From an uncultured Clostridia bacterium (GTDB lineage: Bacteria; Bacillota; Clostridia; Oscillospirales; Acutalibacteraceae): a DNA stretch of 64,000 bases. Below are positions 10,187-20,717 of this stretch, piece after piece; the first letter of the stretch is position 1; each line of letters starts with the position of its first letter. The stretch spans positions 1-64,000 of the forward strand of contig CAMZEH010000003.1 of assembly GCA_947305745.1 (NCBI GenBank). Reading direction: 5' to 3'. The translations under genes and the position numbers were made by a program. Under the pieces are notes generated by a model. That model did no database searches. It was not told the DNA's origin and saw nothing but the letters and a program-made list of their open reading frames with translations.

Positions 10187-11335
10187 ATGATATATTTTGA
10201 CAACTCAGCCACAACATTTCCAAAGCCGCAGTCGGTTACAAACGCAGTCTTTACGGCGATGAGAAAATTCGGCGCCAATCCCGGCAGAAGCGGACACACC
10301 ATGTCGCGCGAATCGGGGAAGCTTGTAGAAAGTTGTCGCCGGGCAGCTATGAATATGTTCGGAGCGAACGCGCCCGAAGATGTTGTTTTTACGCTAAACT
10401 GCACGATGGCGATTAATATGGTTATAAAAGGGCTTCTTAAAAAGGGCGACCATGTTGTTACTTCTTGCGTTGAGCATAATGCTGTTATGCGTCCGCTCAA
10501 TAAACTTGAAAAAGAAGGCATTATAACGTACACAAAAGCGAGGGTTTACCCATGTGATAATGATAAAACCGTTGATTCTTTCAGAAAAGCGATTAATTCA
10601 AAAACGGCGCTTATAATTACGACTCACGCATCAAACGTTTGGGGCATAAAGATGCCGATTGAAAGAATTGCCGCGCTGGGGAAAGTCTATGGAGTGCCGA
10701 TCCTCGTCGATGGCGCACAGTCTGCGGGCATAATTCCGATTAACATGAAAAAATCAGGTATAGATTACCTTGCTCTTGCAGGGCATAAAGGTTTGTATGG
10801 TCCTATGGGTACAGGTATGCTCATAACAAATAGCGGCAGAGAGCTTGATACCATAATAGAAGGCGGTACGGGTACAAGTTCGATGGTACTTTGTCAGCCG
10901 AAAGAAATGCCGCAAAAATTTGAAAGTGGAACGCCAAATCTTGCAGGGATTTGTGGACTTAAAGCCGGTATGGATTTTGTAAATTCAAAAGGGATTGAAA
11001 GTATTTCTCGCCACGAAATGCAAATTGTAAATCATCTTTATGAAAATATGAGAAAAATCAGTAAGCTTAAGCTTTATATGCCACGTCCGACAGCCGAATA
11101 TTTTGTACCGCTGATAAGCTTTAATTTTGAAGGAAAAATAAGCGACGAAGTAGGAAAATTTCTTGATTCAAATGGTATAGAAGTAAGAACAGGACTCCAC
11201 TGCTCGCCGAGTGCGCACGAATTTATGGGTACGGCAAAGCAAGGCGTCGTAAGGGTCAGCCCTTCGGTTTTCAGCACGATGCAAGAGGCCGATAAACTTA
11301 TCGATATGCTTAAAATATACTCCAAAAATATTTAA
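10187..11335 (+). CDS. Class V aminotransferase / cysteine desulfurase family protein
   Basis: YFDNSATTFPKP; LVDGAQSAG; GHKGLYGPMGTG PLP lysine; RTGLHCSPSAHEFMG. Confidence 0.9.
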   Translation: MIYFDNSATTFPKPQSVTNAVFTAMRKFGANPGRSGHTMSRESGKLVESCRRAAMNMFGANAPEDVVFTLNCTMAINMVIKGLLKKGDHVVTSCVEHNAVMRPLNKLEKEGIITYTKARVYPCDNDKTVDSFRKAINSKTALIITTHASNVWGIKMPIERIAALGKVYGVPILVDGAQSAGIIPINMKKSGIDYLALAGHKGLYGPMGTGMLITNSGRELDTIIEGGTGTSSMVLCQPKEMPQKFESGTPNLAGICGLKAGMDFVNSKGIESISRHEMQIVNHLYENMRKISKLKLYMPRPTAEYFVPLISFNFEGKISDEVGKFLDSNGIEVRTGLHCSPSAHEFMGTAKQGVVRVSPSVFSTMQEADKLIDMLKIYSKNI

Positions 11336-11474
11336 AATAATCAGTGTTTTCGTGGATTTGTCAAATAAATTCAAGCCGCACTTTTCAACTCAGATAAAAT
11401 ATGATAAAATTATAAGTATCGGAGTTTTCACCGGTACTTTATCTTTTAATTTTTTGAAATTGGAGAGAAATTAT

Positions 11475-12299
11475 ATGGAATTTTTGTCCGCACCTTGGAG
11501 ATCTTTCGTAAGTTTGATAAGAACGTTCAATGTGTATGATTTTTTCGACATAGCAATAGTTGCGCTCCTCATTTACGGACTTATAAAGCTTGTCCGCGAG
11601 TCTCGTGCGGGGCAGCTCGTTAAAGGTATCGCGATAATTTTGGTTGCGTACTTCATAGCGTGTCAGCTGCATTTCAGAATGCTTTCTTCGCTGCTTAATA
11701 ATTTCTTCCAGTTCAGCGTTTTCGGGCTTTTGATAGTATTTCAGCCCGAACTCAGACAAGCTCTCGAAAAGCTCGGCAGAAGCAATCTCGGTGAGTATTG
11801 GTCGGCAAACTACATAAAAAAAGATAAAAACGCTTACGATACTTTGTATTCGGAAATAATCGAAGTTACAAAAGAAGCTGTGCTTTCACTCAGTGAAGAA
11901 AAAATGGGCGCTTTGATGGTTTTCGAGAGAAAGACCAAGCTTGGCGATATTATCAGTACGGGAACGATTATAAAATCTAAACCGTCGGTTCCGCTGATTT
12001 GTAATATATTTTACAATAAAGCGCCGCTTCATGACGGGGCGCTCATTATAAGAGACGGTGTTTTGTATGCAGGCGGCTGTATTTTACCGCTCACCAAGAA
12101 CAGCAGACTGAGTGTAAATCTCGGGACGAGGCACAGAGCGGCGCTCGGAATGAGCGAAAATTCAGATGCCGTTGTGGTAGTAGTCTCGGAAGAGACCGGC
12201 GCGATATCGATAGCTGTAAATGGCATTTTAACGACATACGATGACCTTGAAGTTTTCGAAAACGATTTAAAATACAATCTTTTGGGCATTAAAAAATAA
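11475..12299 (+). CDS. cdaA: Diadenylate cyclase (DisA_N/DAC domain)
   Basis: ATG 11475 with ggagag RBS; three N-terminal TM helices; PLHDGALIIRDG and NLGTRHRAALGMSE motifs. Confidence 0.95.
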   Translation: MEFLSAPWRSFVSLIRTFNVYDFFDIAIVALLIYGLIKLVRESRAGQLVKGIAIILVAYFIACQLHFRMLSSLLNNFFQFSVFGLLIVFQPELRQALEKLGRSNLGEYWSANYIKKDKNAYDTLYSEIIEVTKEAVLSLSEEKMGALMVFERKTKLGDIISTGTIIKSKPSVPLICNIFYNKAPLHDGALIIRDGVLYAGGCILPLTKNSRLSVNLGTRHRAALGMSENSDAVVVVVSEETGAISIAVNGILTTYDDLEVFENDLKYNLLGIKK

Positions 12300-12339
12300 A
12301 AGTAACTCAAAATAACAAGATTGGAGCTGTTGAGCGCTT

Positions 12340-13659
12340 ATGATAAAAAAAGTAAAGCTTGATAAAATGTTTTGGAAGCGTCAATTTAACAAGATAAGAA
12401 ACATACGAATCGGGAAACTGTTTCATAATAACAGATTTGCTGCGGTTTTTGCCGTTTTGGCGTCGTTTATAACGTGGATTGTTGTGTCGTCGAACGATAG
12501 TGATATAGTCCCGGTTACGATCTCGGATATCCCCGTGGACATACAGCTTTCTGAAAGTGCAAAGCAAGACGGGCTCAGAATTTTCAGCGGTCATAACATA
12601 ACCGCGCGCGTGGAAATCACGGGTAACCGCATTATAGTCGGACAAGTTACCAAAGATGATATTCAAGTAACGGCTCCTCAGGCAGCGAGTACAATAATGT
12701 CGCCGGGGAACTACACTTTAGAGCTTTCCGCGAAAAAAGTCGGTGTTTTGCAGGATTATAACATAGTTTCGGACGTGAAACCGTCTGTGATAACCGTCAT
12801 GGCTGACAGATACAGAGAAGCCGAATTTGAAATAGAACCTGAAATAGATTTTACGTCCAAATCGGGATATTATGTGGGAAATACGGTGCTTTCATCGCCG
12901 AAGGTAACTCTTTCGGGACCCGAAACGGAAATTTCAAAAATTAAAAAAGTTGCAGTTAAATCATCTGTACCGGGCGAGATAAGCTCTACCGTACATCTTA
13001 AACTGCCGCTGATCATGTACGACGCGTACGGTCAACCGATTTCCAGCGAAACAATCACAAGCAGTGTCAATGAAGTGGAGGCTACGATACCAATTCTGAT
13101 GCAAAAAGAAGTGGAAATTTCGCCAAACTTTAGTAATGCACTCGAAAATATAGATTTTAAAAGCGGTGCGTATAAAGACATTGTTCGTGTGACGCCTTCA
13201 AAAATTACGGTCGCCGGACCTGATTACATAGTTTCAGAGCTTAAGAAAATCGAACTTGACAGTATTGATTTGAATAACGTCAATTTGGAAAAGAACAAAT
13301 TTACAATGCCGATAAATCTGCCGCAAAATTGCAGAAGTCTTAATAATACTTATTCCGCAGACGTGACTGTTAATATGTCGGGATTTCGTGAAAAAAACTT
13401 GCAGATAAAAGATTTTGAGTTTTTAAATCTTCCGCAGGGTAAAAGCGCGGAAGTATATAACGGTGAAATAAACATCACTGTTCTGGCGCCTACGAGTAAA
13501 ATAAACTTAATAAAATCATCTGATATAGCTGCGAGCGTTGATTGTGGAGGGCTTGAGTCGGCGGGCTCGTCGGAAATGCCGGTAAACCTCAGGATAATGA
13601 ATCATGGCGATGCATGGGTATATGGCAAGTACTATGTTAACGTCAATATAAAAGATTAA
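12340..13659 (+). CDS. cdaR: YbbR-like domain protein (CdaA regulator)
   Basis: Adjacent to cdaA; N-terminal TM and repeated YbbR-like domains (VTLSGPETEISKIKKV, ITVAGPDYIVSELKKI). Confidence 0.85.
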   Translation: MIKKVKLDKMFWKRQFNKIRNIRIGKLFHNNRFAAVFAVLASFITWIVVSSNDSDIVPVTISDIPVDIQLSESAKQDGLRIFSGHNITARVEITGNRIIVGQVTKDDIQVTAPQAASTIMSPGNYTLELSAKKVGVLQDYNIVSDVKPSVITVMADRYREAEFEIEPEIDFTSKSGYYVGNTVLSSPKVTLSGPETEISKIKKVAVKSSVPGEISSTVHLKLPLIMYDAYGQPISSETITSSVNEVEATIPILMQKEVEISPNFSNALENIDFKSGAYKDIVRVTPSKITVAGPDYIVSELKKIELDSIDLNNVNLEKNKFTMPINLPQNCRSLNNTYSADVTVNMSGFREKNLQIKDFEFLNLPQGKSAEVYNGEINITVLAPTSKINLIKSSDIAASVDCGGLESAGSSEMPVNLRIMNHGDAWVYGKYYVNVNIKD

Positions 13660-13681
13660 AACTTAGGACGGAGAACTTTCA

Positions 13682-14086
13682 ATGGATAGACGCACTTCGA
13701 GAGAACAAGCATTTGTATTCTTGTTTGAAAATACATTCGGAATGAATTCACCCGAAGAAATAATGGAAAACGCAATGCTCGCCCGAGAGGAGAAAGTCAG
13801 TACATTTACAAGAAACCTTTTTGACGGTGTGTTGGAGAAGATCGAAAAAATAGATAAAACTATAGATGAAAATCTAATGGGCTGGAAACGAGATCGTATT
13901 TCTCGCACAGCGCTTGCTGTTTTGAGGCTTGCGGTTTACGAGATAGTATTTGAAAAAGATACTCCAAATAAAGTTGCGGCGAATGAGGCCGTGGAATTAA
14001 GCAAAAAATACAGCACAAAAGAGGAATCGTCTTATATCAACGGAATTTTAGGGTCGATTATTTCAAAAACAGAGTCGGCAAATTAA
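13682..14086 (+). CDS. nusB: Transcription antitermination factor NusB
   Basis: REQAFVFLFE..., LRLAVYEIVFEKDTPNKVAANEAVELSKKYS...YINGILG. Confidence 0.93.
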   Translation: MDRRTSREQAFVFLFENTFGMNSPEEIMENAMLAREEKVSTFTRNLFDGVLEKIEKIDKTIDENLMGWKRDRISRTALAVLRLAVYEIVFEKDTPNKVAANEAVELSKKYSTKEESSYINGILGSIISKTESAN

Positions 14087-14109
14087 ACTTTCTCGGAGGG
14101 TGCTGTAAT

Positions 14110-15333
14110 ATGGTGCAAAGCCGAAATGTAGTTACCGTCTCACAGCTGAATAGCTACATAAAAGCTACTTTTGACCAAGACGAAAACCTAAGAAGGCTGT
14201 ATGTAACGGGTGAAATATCTAATTTTAAAAGGCATTACCCGAGCGGTCATCTGTATTTTTCTCTAAAAGACAAAAATTCTGTAATTCGTGCGGTTATGTT
14301 TTCTTCGAGCGCCGAGATGCTTTCGTTTGAACCTAAAGACGGTATGAATGTTGTGGTTTGTGGTAGAGTTTCGTGTTATGAGGCGTCGGGGCAATATCAA
14401 ATATATGTAGAAAAAATCCAGCCCGAAGGAGTAGGCTCGGTGTATCTTGCTTTTGAGCAGTTAAAGATGAAACTCGCCGAAGAAGGTCTTTTTGATGAAA
14501 GTTTAAAAAAACCTCTTCCGAGATTCCCAAAATGTATCGGCGTGGTCACATCAAAGACGGGAGCCGTAATTCACGATATAAAAACGGTCGCGGCGAAAAG
14601 ATATCCGCTTTGCGAAATAATGCTGTATCCCGTGGAAGTGCAGGGCGAAAAGGCGGAAAAAGAGATAGTTCAAGCTATCGAATATTTCAACAAAAAATCG
14701 TGCGTAGATGTAATAATAGTTGGTCGTGGTGGAGGTTCAATCGAAGATCTTTGGGCATTTAATAAAGAATCCGTTGCCAGAGCGGTAGTTTCTTCGAAAA
14801 TACCGATAATTTCGGCAGTAGGGCATGAAACAGACTTTACAATTTGCGATTTTGTTTCGGATAGGCGCGCAGCCACACCTTCGGCGGCCGCTGAAATGGC
14901 GCTTCCCGATGCGTCTTATGTGAAAATTATGATTGAAGATTTTGAAAACAGAATAAAAAGTTTAGTGCGCCAGAAAACAGCAGATTGTGAATATTTTCTT
15001 AAATCGTCTTTAAATGCTCTTGAATTGTGCGGCGTTTCATCGGATATAGATTTAAACCTGCTTAAAATAAGTCAGCTGAAAGAAAATCTAAAAAAATCTT
15101 GTTTTTTCGCTCTTGAAAATCTTGAAATTAGATATAAAAATCTCGAAAAACGCCTGCATCTCTGTTCGGAAGAGTCTATTTTAAAGCGTGGTTTTTCAAG
15201 GATTGTGAATTTGGATAGCGGTAAAATAATATCAAGCATAAAAGATATAATAGAGGGCGAAGATGTGGCTATTTCGTTGTGTGATGGTACTGTGCAGTGT
15301 AAATTGACCGAAGTAAAAACGGGGAGGAATTAA
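14110..15333 (+). CDS. xseA: Exodeoxyribonuclease VII large subunit
   Basis: OB-fold GEISNFKRHYPSGHLYFSLKD; VITSKTGAVIHDI; VGRGGGSIEDLWAFN; AVGHETDFTICDFVSDRRAATPSAAAE. Confidence 0.97.
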   Translation: MVQSRNVVTVSQLNSYIKATFDQDENLRRLYVTGEISNFKRHYPSGHLYFSLKDKNSVIRAVMFSSSAEMLSFEPKDGMNVVVCGRVSCYEASGQYQIYVEKIQPEGVGSVYLAFEQLKMKLAEEGLFDESLKKPLPRFPKCIGVVTSKTGAVIHDIKTVAAKRYPLCEIMLYPVEVQGEKAEKEIVQAIEYFNKKSCVDVIIVGRGGGSIEDLWAFNKESVARAVVSSKIPIISAVGHETDFTICDFVSDRRAATPSAAAEMALPDASYVKIMIEDFENRIKSLVRQKTADCEYFLKSSLNALELCGVSSDIDLNLLKISQLKENLKKSCFFALENLEIRYKNLEKRLHLCSEESILKRGFSRIVNLDSGKIISSIKDIIEGEDVAISLCDGTVQCKLTEVKTGRN

Positions 15334-15336
15334 AAA

Positions 15337-15540
15337 TTGGCAAAGAAAAAACTTACTTTTGAAGAGTCGCTTGAAAATCTCGAAAATATAGTATCAAAAC
15401 TCGAAAGCGGAGAAGAATCACTCGAATCAACGCTGAAACTCTATCAAGAGGGTCTTGAGGCGAGTAGAAACTGTAAGGAAATTTTGGAGCAGGCAAAACA
15501 GAAGATAACTGTTTGCGAAACTGAAGATAAGCTGGTGTGA
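15337..15540 (+). CDS. xseB: Exodeoxyribonuclease VII small subunit
   Basis: TFEESLENLENIVSKLESGEESLESTLKLYQEGLE; adjacent to xseA; TTG start. Confidence 0.93.
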   Translation: MAKKKLTFEESLENLENIVSKLESGEESLESTLKLYQEGLEASRNCKEILEQAKQKITVCETEDKLV

Positions 15541-16382
15541 TTTTGGATTTTAAAACTAAATTTGATGAATATGTAATAGATTTTGAGAAGCATCTTAAAG
15601 ATTACACAAAGCCTATAAATATAAATAACGTTCACCCAACGCTTCATGAAGCGATAAATTATAGCCTTTTGTCGGGCGGTAAGAGGATTCGGCCAGTGCT
15701 TATGCTTGCGTTTTGCGACCTCTTTGGTGGGGATAAAAATAATGTGTATCCCTTTGCTTGTGCGCTCGAGATGATCCATACGTATTCGCTTATTCACGAC
15801 GATTTGCCGTGTATGGATAATGACACAATGCGCCGCGGGGAACCTTGTAATCATGTAGTTTTTGGCGAAGGTATGGCGCTTTTGGCGGGCGATGCGCTTT
15901 TGACCCAAGCTTTTGAAATTGCGAGCAGTTTTGAAGCACCCGAAAATTTAACGGAAAATCAAATCAAAAGCATAAATATTTTGGCAAAGTGCGCAGGTTC
16001 TGTGGGAATGATTTCGGGTCAATGTTTTGATTTACACACCGATAAGAAAAATTTTTCAATGGATGATGTAATTAATATTTATAGGCTCAAAACAGCAAAA
16101 TTGTTTTGTGCGGCGGCATCTATCGGGGCAGTAATGAGTGGGGCTGACAAAAATCAGGTTGATTTGGTGGAACAATTCGGTGAAAAACTGGGGATATCAT
16201 TCCAGCTGATTGATGATATTTTAGATAACGAAACTGAATTTTTGAGCGTTTTTAAAGATGAAACGCCGAATGAATTTTTATCAAAGCTCACCTTTGAGGC
16301 AAAAGAAATTCTTATAAAAATCGGCGGTAATATAGAATTTTTGACCATTTTGACAGACTATTTGATAAAACGTACACACTAA
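15537..16382 (+). CDS. ispA: Polyprenyl (geranyl/farnesyl) diphosphate synthase
   Basis: GGKRIRP; first DD motif HDDLPCMDND; GMISGQ; second motif QLIDDILD. Confidence 0.92.
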   Translation: MILDFKTKFDEYVIDFEKHLKDYTKPININNVHPTLHEAINYSLLSGGKRIRPVLMLAFCDLFGGDKNNVYPFACALEMIHTYSLIHDDLPCMDNDTMRRGEPCNHVVFGEGMALLAGDALLTQAFEIASSFEAPENLTENQIKSINILAKCAGSVGMISGQCFDLHTDKKNFSMDDVINIYRLKTAKLFCAAASIGAVMSGADKNQVDLVEQFGEKLGISFQLIDDILDNETEFLSVFKDETPNEFLSKLTFEAKEILIKIGGNIEFLTILTDYLIKRTH

Positions 16383-16406
16383 GACAAAAGGAAGTTTATA
16401 GATTTT

Positions 16407-18278
16407 ATGAATTATGCAGATTCAGATAACAATTATGAATATTTAAATAGAATAACATCACCTAAAGACCTCGACAAAGTGGATGATCTTGCCAAGCTTT
16501 GCGCGGAGATAAGACATAAAATTTTAAAAGTGGTATCAAAAAACGGGGGACATCTTGCGTCAAATTTGGGTGTAACCGAGCTTACTGTGGCACTTCATAA
16601 AATTTTTCATGAACCCGAAGATAAGATTATTTGGGATGTAAGTCATCAATGTTACGCTCATAAGATGCTCACGGGCAGATTTAACCAAATAGATACTCTG
16701 CGCCAAGAAAACGGGATTTCGGGCTTTACGAACAGAAAGGAAAGTCAGTACGATGCTTTTACCGAGGGACATAGCAGCGCTTCTATATCGGCGGCACTGG
16801 GTCTTGCGTACTCAAAGCAGATAAAAAAGGAATCGGGGCACGTTGTTGCAGTGATAGGCGACGGCGCACTCAGCGGCGGACTTGCCTACGAAGGCATTAA
16901 TAACGTGGGGAGACTCAAGCGTAATTTTATTCTGGTCATAAATGATAATAAAATGTCCATATCCAAAAACGTCGGAGCTGTTGCGAGATATCTTAATGCG
17001 GCAAGAATTAGACCTTCCTATATGAAAGCCAAAAATGCTCTGGAAAAAATGCTTAATAAGACACCTTTCGGTAAGAAAATTAAAGATGTTATGAAGGAGT
17101 CCAAATCCGCGGTTAAAAGGGTCATTTATAAAGACAATATGCTTTCGAATATGGGATTTGCTTACTATGGCCCTGTTGATGGTCACAACCTTGATGAGCT
17201 TCAAAAGGCTTTTGCTACCGCAAAATCTCTGAACAAACCTGTCGTTGTCCACGTAATTACAGAAAAAGGTAAAGGATATAAGTTTGCCGAAAAAAGGCCA
17301 CAAAATTATCACAGCGTTCCTGCATTTGATATAGCCACGGGCGAGAAAAATTCAAAGATCAGCGGCAAAACTTTTTCGCAAGAGTTCGGACGTGCAATTT
17401 GTGAGCTTGCCGAGAAAAACCCTAAAATTTGCGCAATAACTGCCGCGATGACTGAGGGGACTTGTCTGCAAGAATTTCGTTCGAATTTTAAAAATCGCTT
17501 TTTTGATGTGGGTATTGCCGAGGAACACGCTGTCACTTTTGCGGGTGGACTTTCTGCAGGCGGCATGATACCTGTGTTTGCGGTTTATTCAACCTTTTTG
17601 CAGAGGTCTTACGACCAAATCATGCACGACGTGGCGATGCAAGGATTAAATATGGTTCTGGCAGTCGATAGGGCGGGATTCGTTGGGGAGGACGGCGAAA
17701 CTCATCAAGGAATCTTTGATGTCCCGTTTTTAAACACTATTCCCGGTGTTAAGATTTTTTCTCCGAGCTATATCGGTGAGCTTGCTCCGATGCTCAAAAA
17801 ATGTACGGAAAGTAAAGGCATTTCTGTCATCAGATATCCGAAAGGCGCGGATGCATATAAGCCCGCGGAGTTTAAGTATACGGGAAATGATTATGATTTC
17901 TATGGTGAGAAAGATTCAAACACTCTGCTCATTACTTATGGAAGAATTTTTTCAAGCGTCATGGCCGCAAGCGAACGTATGAAAAGCATCGGGAAGACTT
18001 CTTGCGTGCTAAAAATGAATGTTATAAAACCCCTAAATAAAGAACTTATGTCAGATGTTATGAAGTTTGATAAAATAATATTTTTCGAAGAAAGCGTTAA
18101 GTCAGGCAGCGTTTCGGAAAAATTGGGAGATATGCTGATTGAGAACGGGTTTGGCGGCAAATATCAATCTGTTACTGCCGAAGATGATTTTATGAGCCAC
18201 GCTACGATTAAATCTCAGCTCAAGAAATGCCGTCTGGACACCGAAAATATCGTAAGGAAGCTTATGTTCAGTATATAA
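16407..18278 (+). CDS. dxs: 1-deoxy-D-xylulose-5-phosphate synthase
   Basis: TPP-binding GDGALSGGLAYEG...NDNKMSIS; GPVDGHN; GIAEEHAVTFAGG; HQGIFDVPFL. Confidence 0.97.
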   Translation: MNYADSDNNYEYLNRITSPKDLDKVDDLAKLCAEIRHKILKVVSKNGGHLASNLGVTELTVALHKIFHEPEDKIIWDVSHQCYAHKMLTGRFNQIDTLRQENGISGFTNRKESQYDAFTEGHSSASISAALGLAYSKQIKKESGHVVAVIGDGALSGGLAYEGINNVGRLKRNFILVINDNKMSISKNVGAVARYLNAARIRPSYMKAKNALEKMLNKTPFGKKIKDVMKESKSAVKRVIYKDNMLSNMGFAYYGPVDGHNLDELQKAFATAKSLNKPVVVHVITEKGKGYKFAEKRPQNYHSVPAFDIATGEKNSKISGKTFSQEFGRAICELAEKNPKICAITAAMTEGTCLQEFRSNFKNRFFDVGIAEEHAVTFAGGLSAGGMIPVFAVYSTFLQRSYDQIMHDVAMQGLNMVLAVDRAGFVGEDGETHQGIFDVPFLNTIPGVKIFSPSYIGELAPMLKKCTESKGISVIRYPKGADAYKPAEFKYTGNDYDFYGEKDSNTLLITYGRIFSSVMAASERMKSIGKTSCVLKMNVIKPLNKELMSDVMKFDKIIFFEESVKSGSVSEKLGDMLIENGFGGKYQSVTAEDDFMSHATIKSQLKKCRLDTENIVRKLMFSI

Positions 18279-18319
18279 AAGTATTTAATGAGCATATATT
18301 TAACCGAGGTGATAGTCGG

Positions 18320-18988
18320 TTGAATACTGCTAAAATTATTAAGATGCTTGAATACTGCGGCATGTCCTACAAAAATATTCAGCCTGAAATTTCTGAAAAA
18401 ATAGTTTTCATTAACGATAAAATAACGGACGTTCAGTGTTTTCTGAGGATAAAAGATAACGAAATGACGATAACTTTCAGAGGTTCCGATTCGCGCAAAG
18501 ACTGGATTGTTGATTCCAAATTTTGGAAGTCCGTTATTCCGTATAATAATTATCGCTCAAAAATAAGAGTTCATAGTGGTTTTATAAGTACATATAAGTC
18601 AGATAATATTCGCGGGAAAATTCAAGAAGAAGTAGAAAAAAACAAGATTAAAAAAGTCGCTCTGACAGGGCATTCCTACGGGGCGGCTTTGGCTATTTTG
18701 TGTGCGGTCGATTTGGAATATAATTTCCCAAAAAATGACTACGAAGTAATTGTTTTCGGCTCTCCGAGAGTAGGAAATAAATGCTTTCAAAAATCATATA
18801 ATCTCAGAGTTTTTAAGACGCTCAGAGTTGAAAACGTAAATGATTTGGTTACAAAAGTGCCGTTTGCGTGCATGGGCTACAGGCACGTCGGTGCCAGCCT
18901 TAAAATAGGAAATAAAAGTTCATTTTTTATCCCGAATATGCGCTCTCACACCTTGCAAAATTATTACCCAAGCATACTCAGGCTATAA
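18320..18988 (+). CDS. Lipase class 3 family alpha/beta hydrolase
   Basis: FRGSDSRKDWIVD; GHSYGAALA nucleophile elbow; VFGSPRVGN; YRHVG; probable TTG start at 18320 after gaggtgat. Confidence 0.8.
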   Translation: MNTAKIIKMLEYCGMSYKNIQPEISEKIVFINDKITDVQCFLRIKDNEMTITFRGSDSRKDWIVDSKFWKSVIPYNNYRSKIRVHSGFISTYKSDNIRGKIQEEVEKNKIKKVALTGHSYGAALAILCAVDLEYNFPKNDYEVIVFGSPRVGNKCFQKSYNLRVFKTLRVENVNDLVTKVPFACMGYRHVGASLKIGNKSSFFIPNMRSHTLQNYYPSILRL

Positions 18989-18998
18989 ATTGCTATAG

Positions 18999-20270
18999 TT
19001 ATGATTTGATTTTTTTAAGGTATTCCGCAAAAGCTTTTTCGTTTTTGTTTTCTCCCGGATAGTAATATTTTGTGTTTTTAATTTCATCGGGTAAGTACTG
19101 CTGATCTACCCAGTGGTTTTTAAAGTCGTGAGCGTATTTATATCCTGGGATGTCATTTTCGGATTTTTCGCTCGAATCGCAGTGAATGTTTTGTAAATGG
19201 CGCGGAATTTGATATATTTTCCCGCTTTTTACGTCTTTTAAAGCTGTACTTATAGCTTTATAGGCTGAATTCGATTTTGGCGAAGTTGCAACCATTACGA
19301 CCGCATCGGCAAGCGGAATGCGCGATTCAGGCATTCCTACTTGCAAAGCTATATCAATACACGATTTGACAATCGGAATAATTTGAGGATACGCAAGCCC
19401 GACGTCCTCGCACGCGCAGACCATAAGCCGCCTGCAAATGCTTGCAAGTTCGCCCGCATCAAGAAGCCGCGCTAGGTAATATATAGAGGCGTCTATGTCA
19501 GAGCCTCTGAGAGATTTCTGAAATGCCGAAAGTAAATCAAAATGGTCATCGCCCGTTTTGTTGTAGCTGAAAAACGAATTATCTTTTAGCACTTCTGCGG
19601 TTTTTTTATAATCAATATTTTTAATTTTTCTTTTTGTTTCGGTAGCTAAAATACATATTTCAAGCATGTTCACGGCTTTTCGCACGTCTCCGCCGGAAAT
19701 TTTCGATATAGTATCAAACGTTTTTTCGTCGACCTTTATTTTTATGTTTTCTGAATCTTCCAGTAGTTTTACGGCTCTTTCAAGAGCTTTTTTTATTTCT
19801 TCATTTTCGACCGATTTGAATTCAAACACGTGACATCTGCTTAAAATGGCGTTGTATATATAGAAATAGGGGTTTTCTGTTGTTGAGGCGATTAATGTTA
19901 TTTTGCCGTTTTCCAAAAATTCAAGCAAAGATTGCTGCTGCTTTTTGTTAAAGTACTGAATTTCGTCAAGGTATAGAAGAACGCCGTTTGGCGAGATGAT
20001 GGGGTTAATGGACGCAACTATTTCTTTTATATCGGAAAGACTTGCCGTAGTTGCGTTTAATCGGTATAGTTTTTTATCGGTTTTTTCAGAAATTATCTGC
20101 GCGACGGTTGTTTTTCCCGTCCCCGGAGGGCCATAAAATATTAAATTCGGAACTTCTCCCGAATTGATTATTTTGGTAAGCAATCCGTCATCTCCGAGTA
20201 TATGTTTTTGGCCGCAGATTTCACTCAAATTTTTAGGCCTCACCTTTTGTGCAAGTGGTTCATTATTCAT
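18999..20270 (-). CDS. rarA: RarA/MgsA-type AAA ATPase (replication-associated recombination protein A)
   Basis: LAQKVRPKNLSEICGQKHI; FYGPPGTGKTTVAQII Walker A; ACEDVGLAYPQ; NHWVDQQYLPDE. Confidence 0.93.
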   Translation of the reverse strand: MNNEPLAQKVRPKNLSEICGQKHILGDDGLLTKIINSGEVPNLIFYGPPGTGKTTVAQIISEKTDKKLYRLNATTASLSDIKEIVASINPIISPNGVLLYLDEIQYFNKKQQQSLLEFLENGKITLIASTTENPYFYIYNAILSRCHVFEFKSVENEEIKKALERAVKLLEDSENIKIKVDEKTFDTISKISGGDVRKAVNMLEICILATETKRKIKNIDYKKTAEVLKDNSFFSYNKTGDDHFDLLSAFQKSLRGSDIDASIYYLARLLDAGELASICRRLMVCACEDVGLAYPQIIPIVKSCIDIALQVGMPESRIPLADAVVMVATSPKSNSAYKAISTALKDVKSGKIYQIPRHLQNIHCDSSEKSENDIPGYKYAHDFKNHWVDQQYLPDEIKNTKYYYPGENKNEKAFAEYLKKIKS

Positions 20271-20384
20271 AGAAATTTAATCTCCATTTTATTTTGCAAA
20301 TCGTTTGTAATTATATTATAATTGAAATCGGCAAATAAATAAATACTTATTGCCGAACACAAATTTAGAAGGGATGTAGAAATT

Positions 20385-20711
20385 ATGGCAGCATGGTTCA
20401 GTTCATTTATGGTTTGGGTGTCGGACCCGTGGAATTTTCTTTCGATACTGATGTCAGCTATTGCGTTTGCAGGTACTATAATGAATGCGGAAAGAAATAA
20501 GTGGGGTTTTGCCTTTTGGCTTGTTTCGAATTTATATATGAGCATAAGATTTTTCACGATAGGGGAGTATGCTCAAAGCGCACTGTTTTTTGCTTATTTT
20601 GTTCTTGCCATTCGTGGAGTTTTTGCTTGGACACAAAAAGAAGAAAAAGACAAAAAAGCTGTTGAAGAAGCAGCTGCGACGGGCGTTGTGAATTTCGAGG
20701 AACATGAATAA
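20385..20711 (+). CDS. Small membrane protein, PnuC-like (half-size)
   Basis: Several TM segments; NKWGFAFWLVSNLYMSIRFFTIGEYAQSALFFAYFVLAIRGVFAW resembles PnuC repeat half. Confidence 0.6.
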   Translation: MAAWFSSFMVWVSDPWNFLSILMSAIAFAGTIMNAERNKWGFAFWLVSNLYMSIRFFTIGEYAQSALFFAYFVLAIRGVFAWTQKEEKDKKAVEEAAATGVVNFEEHE

Positions 20712-20717
20712 TAGATT

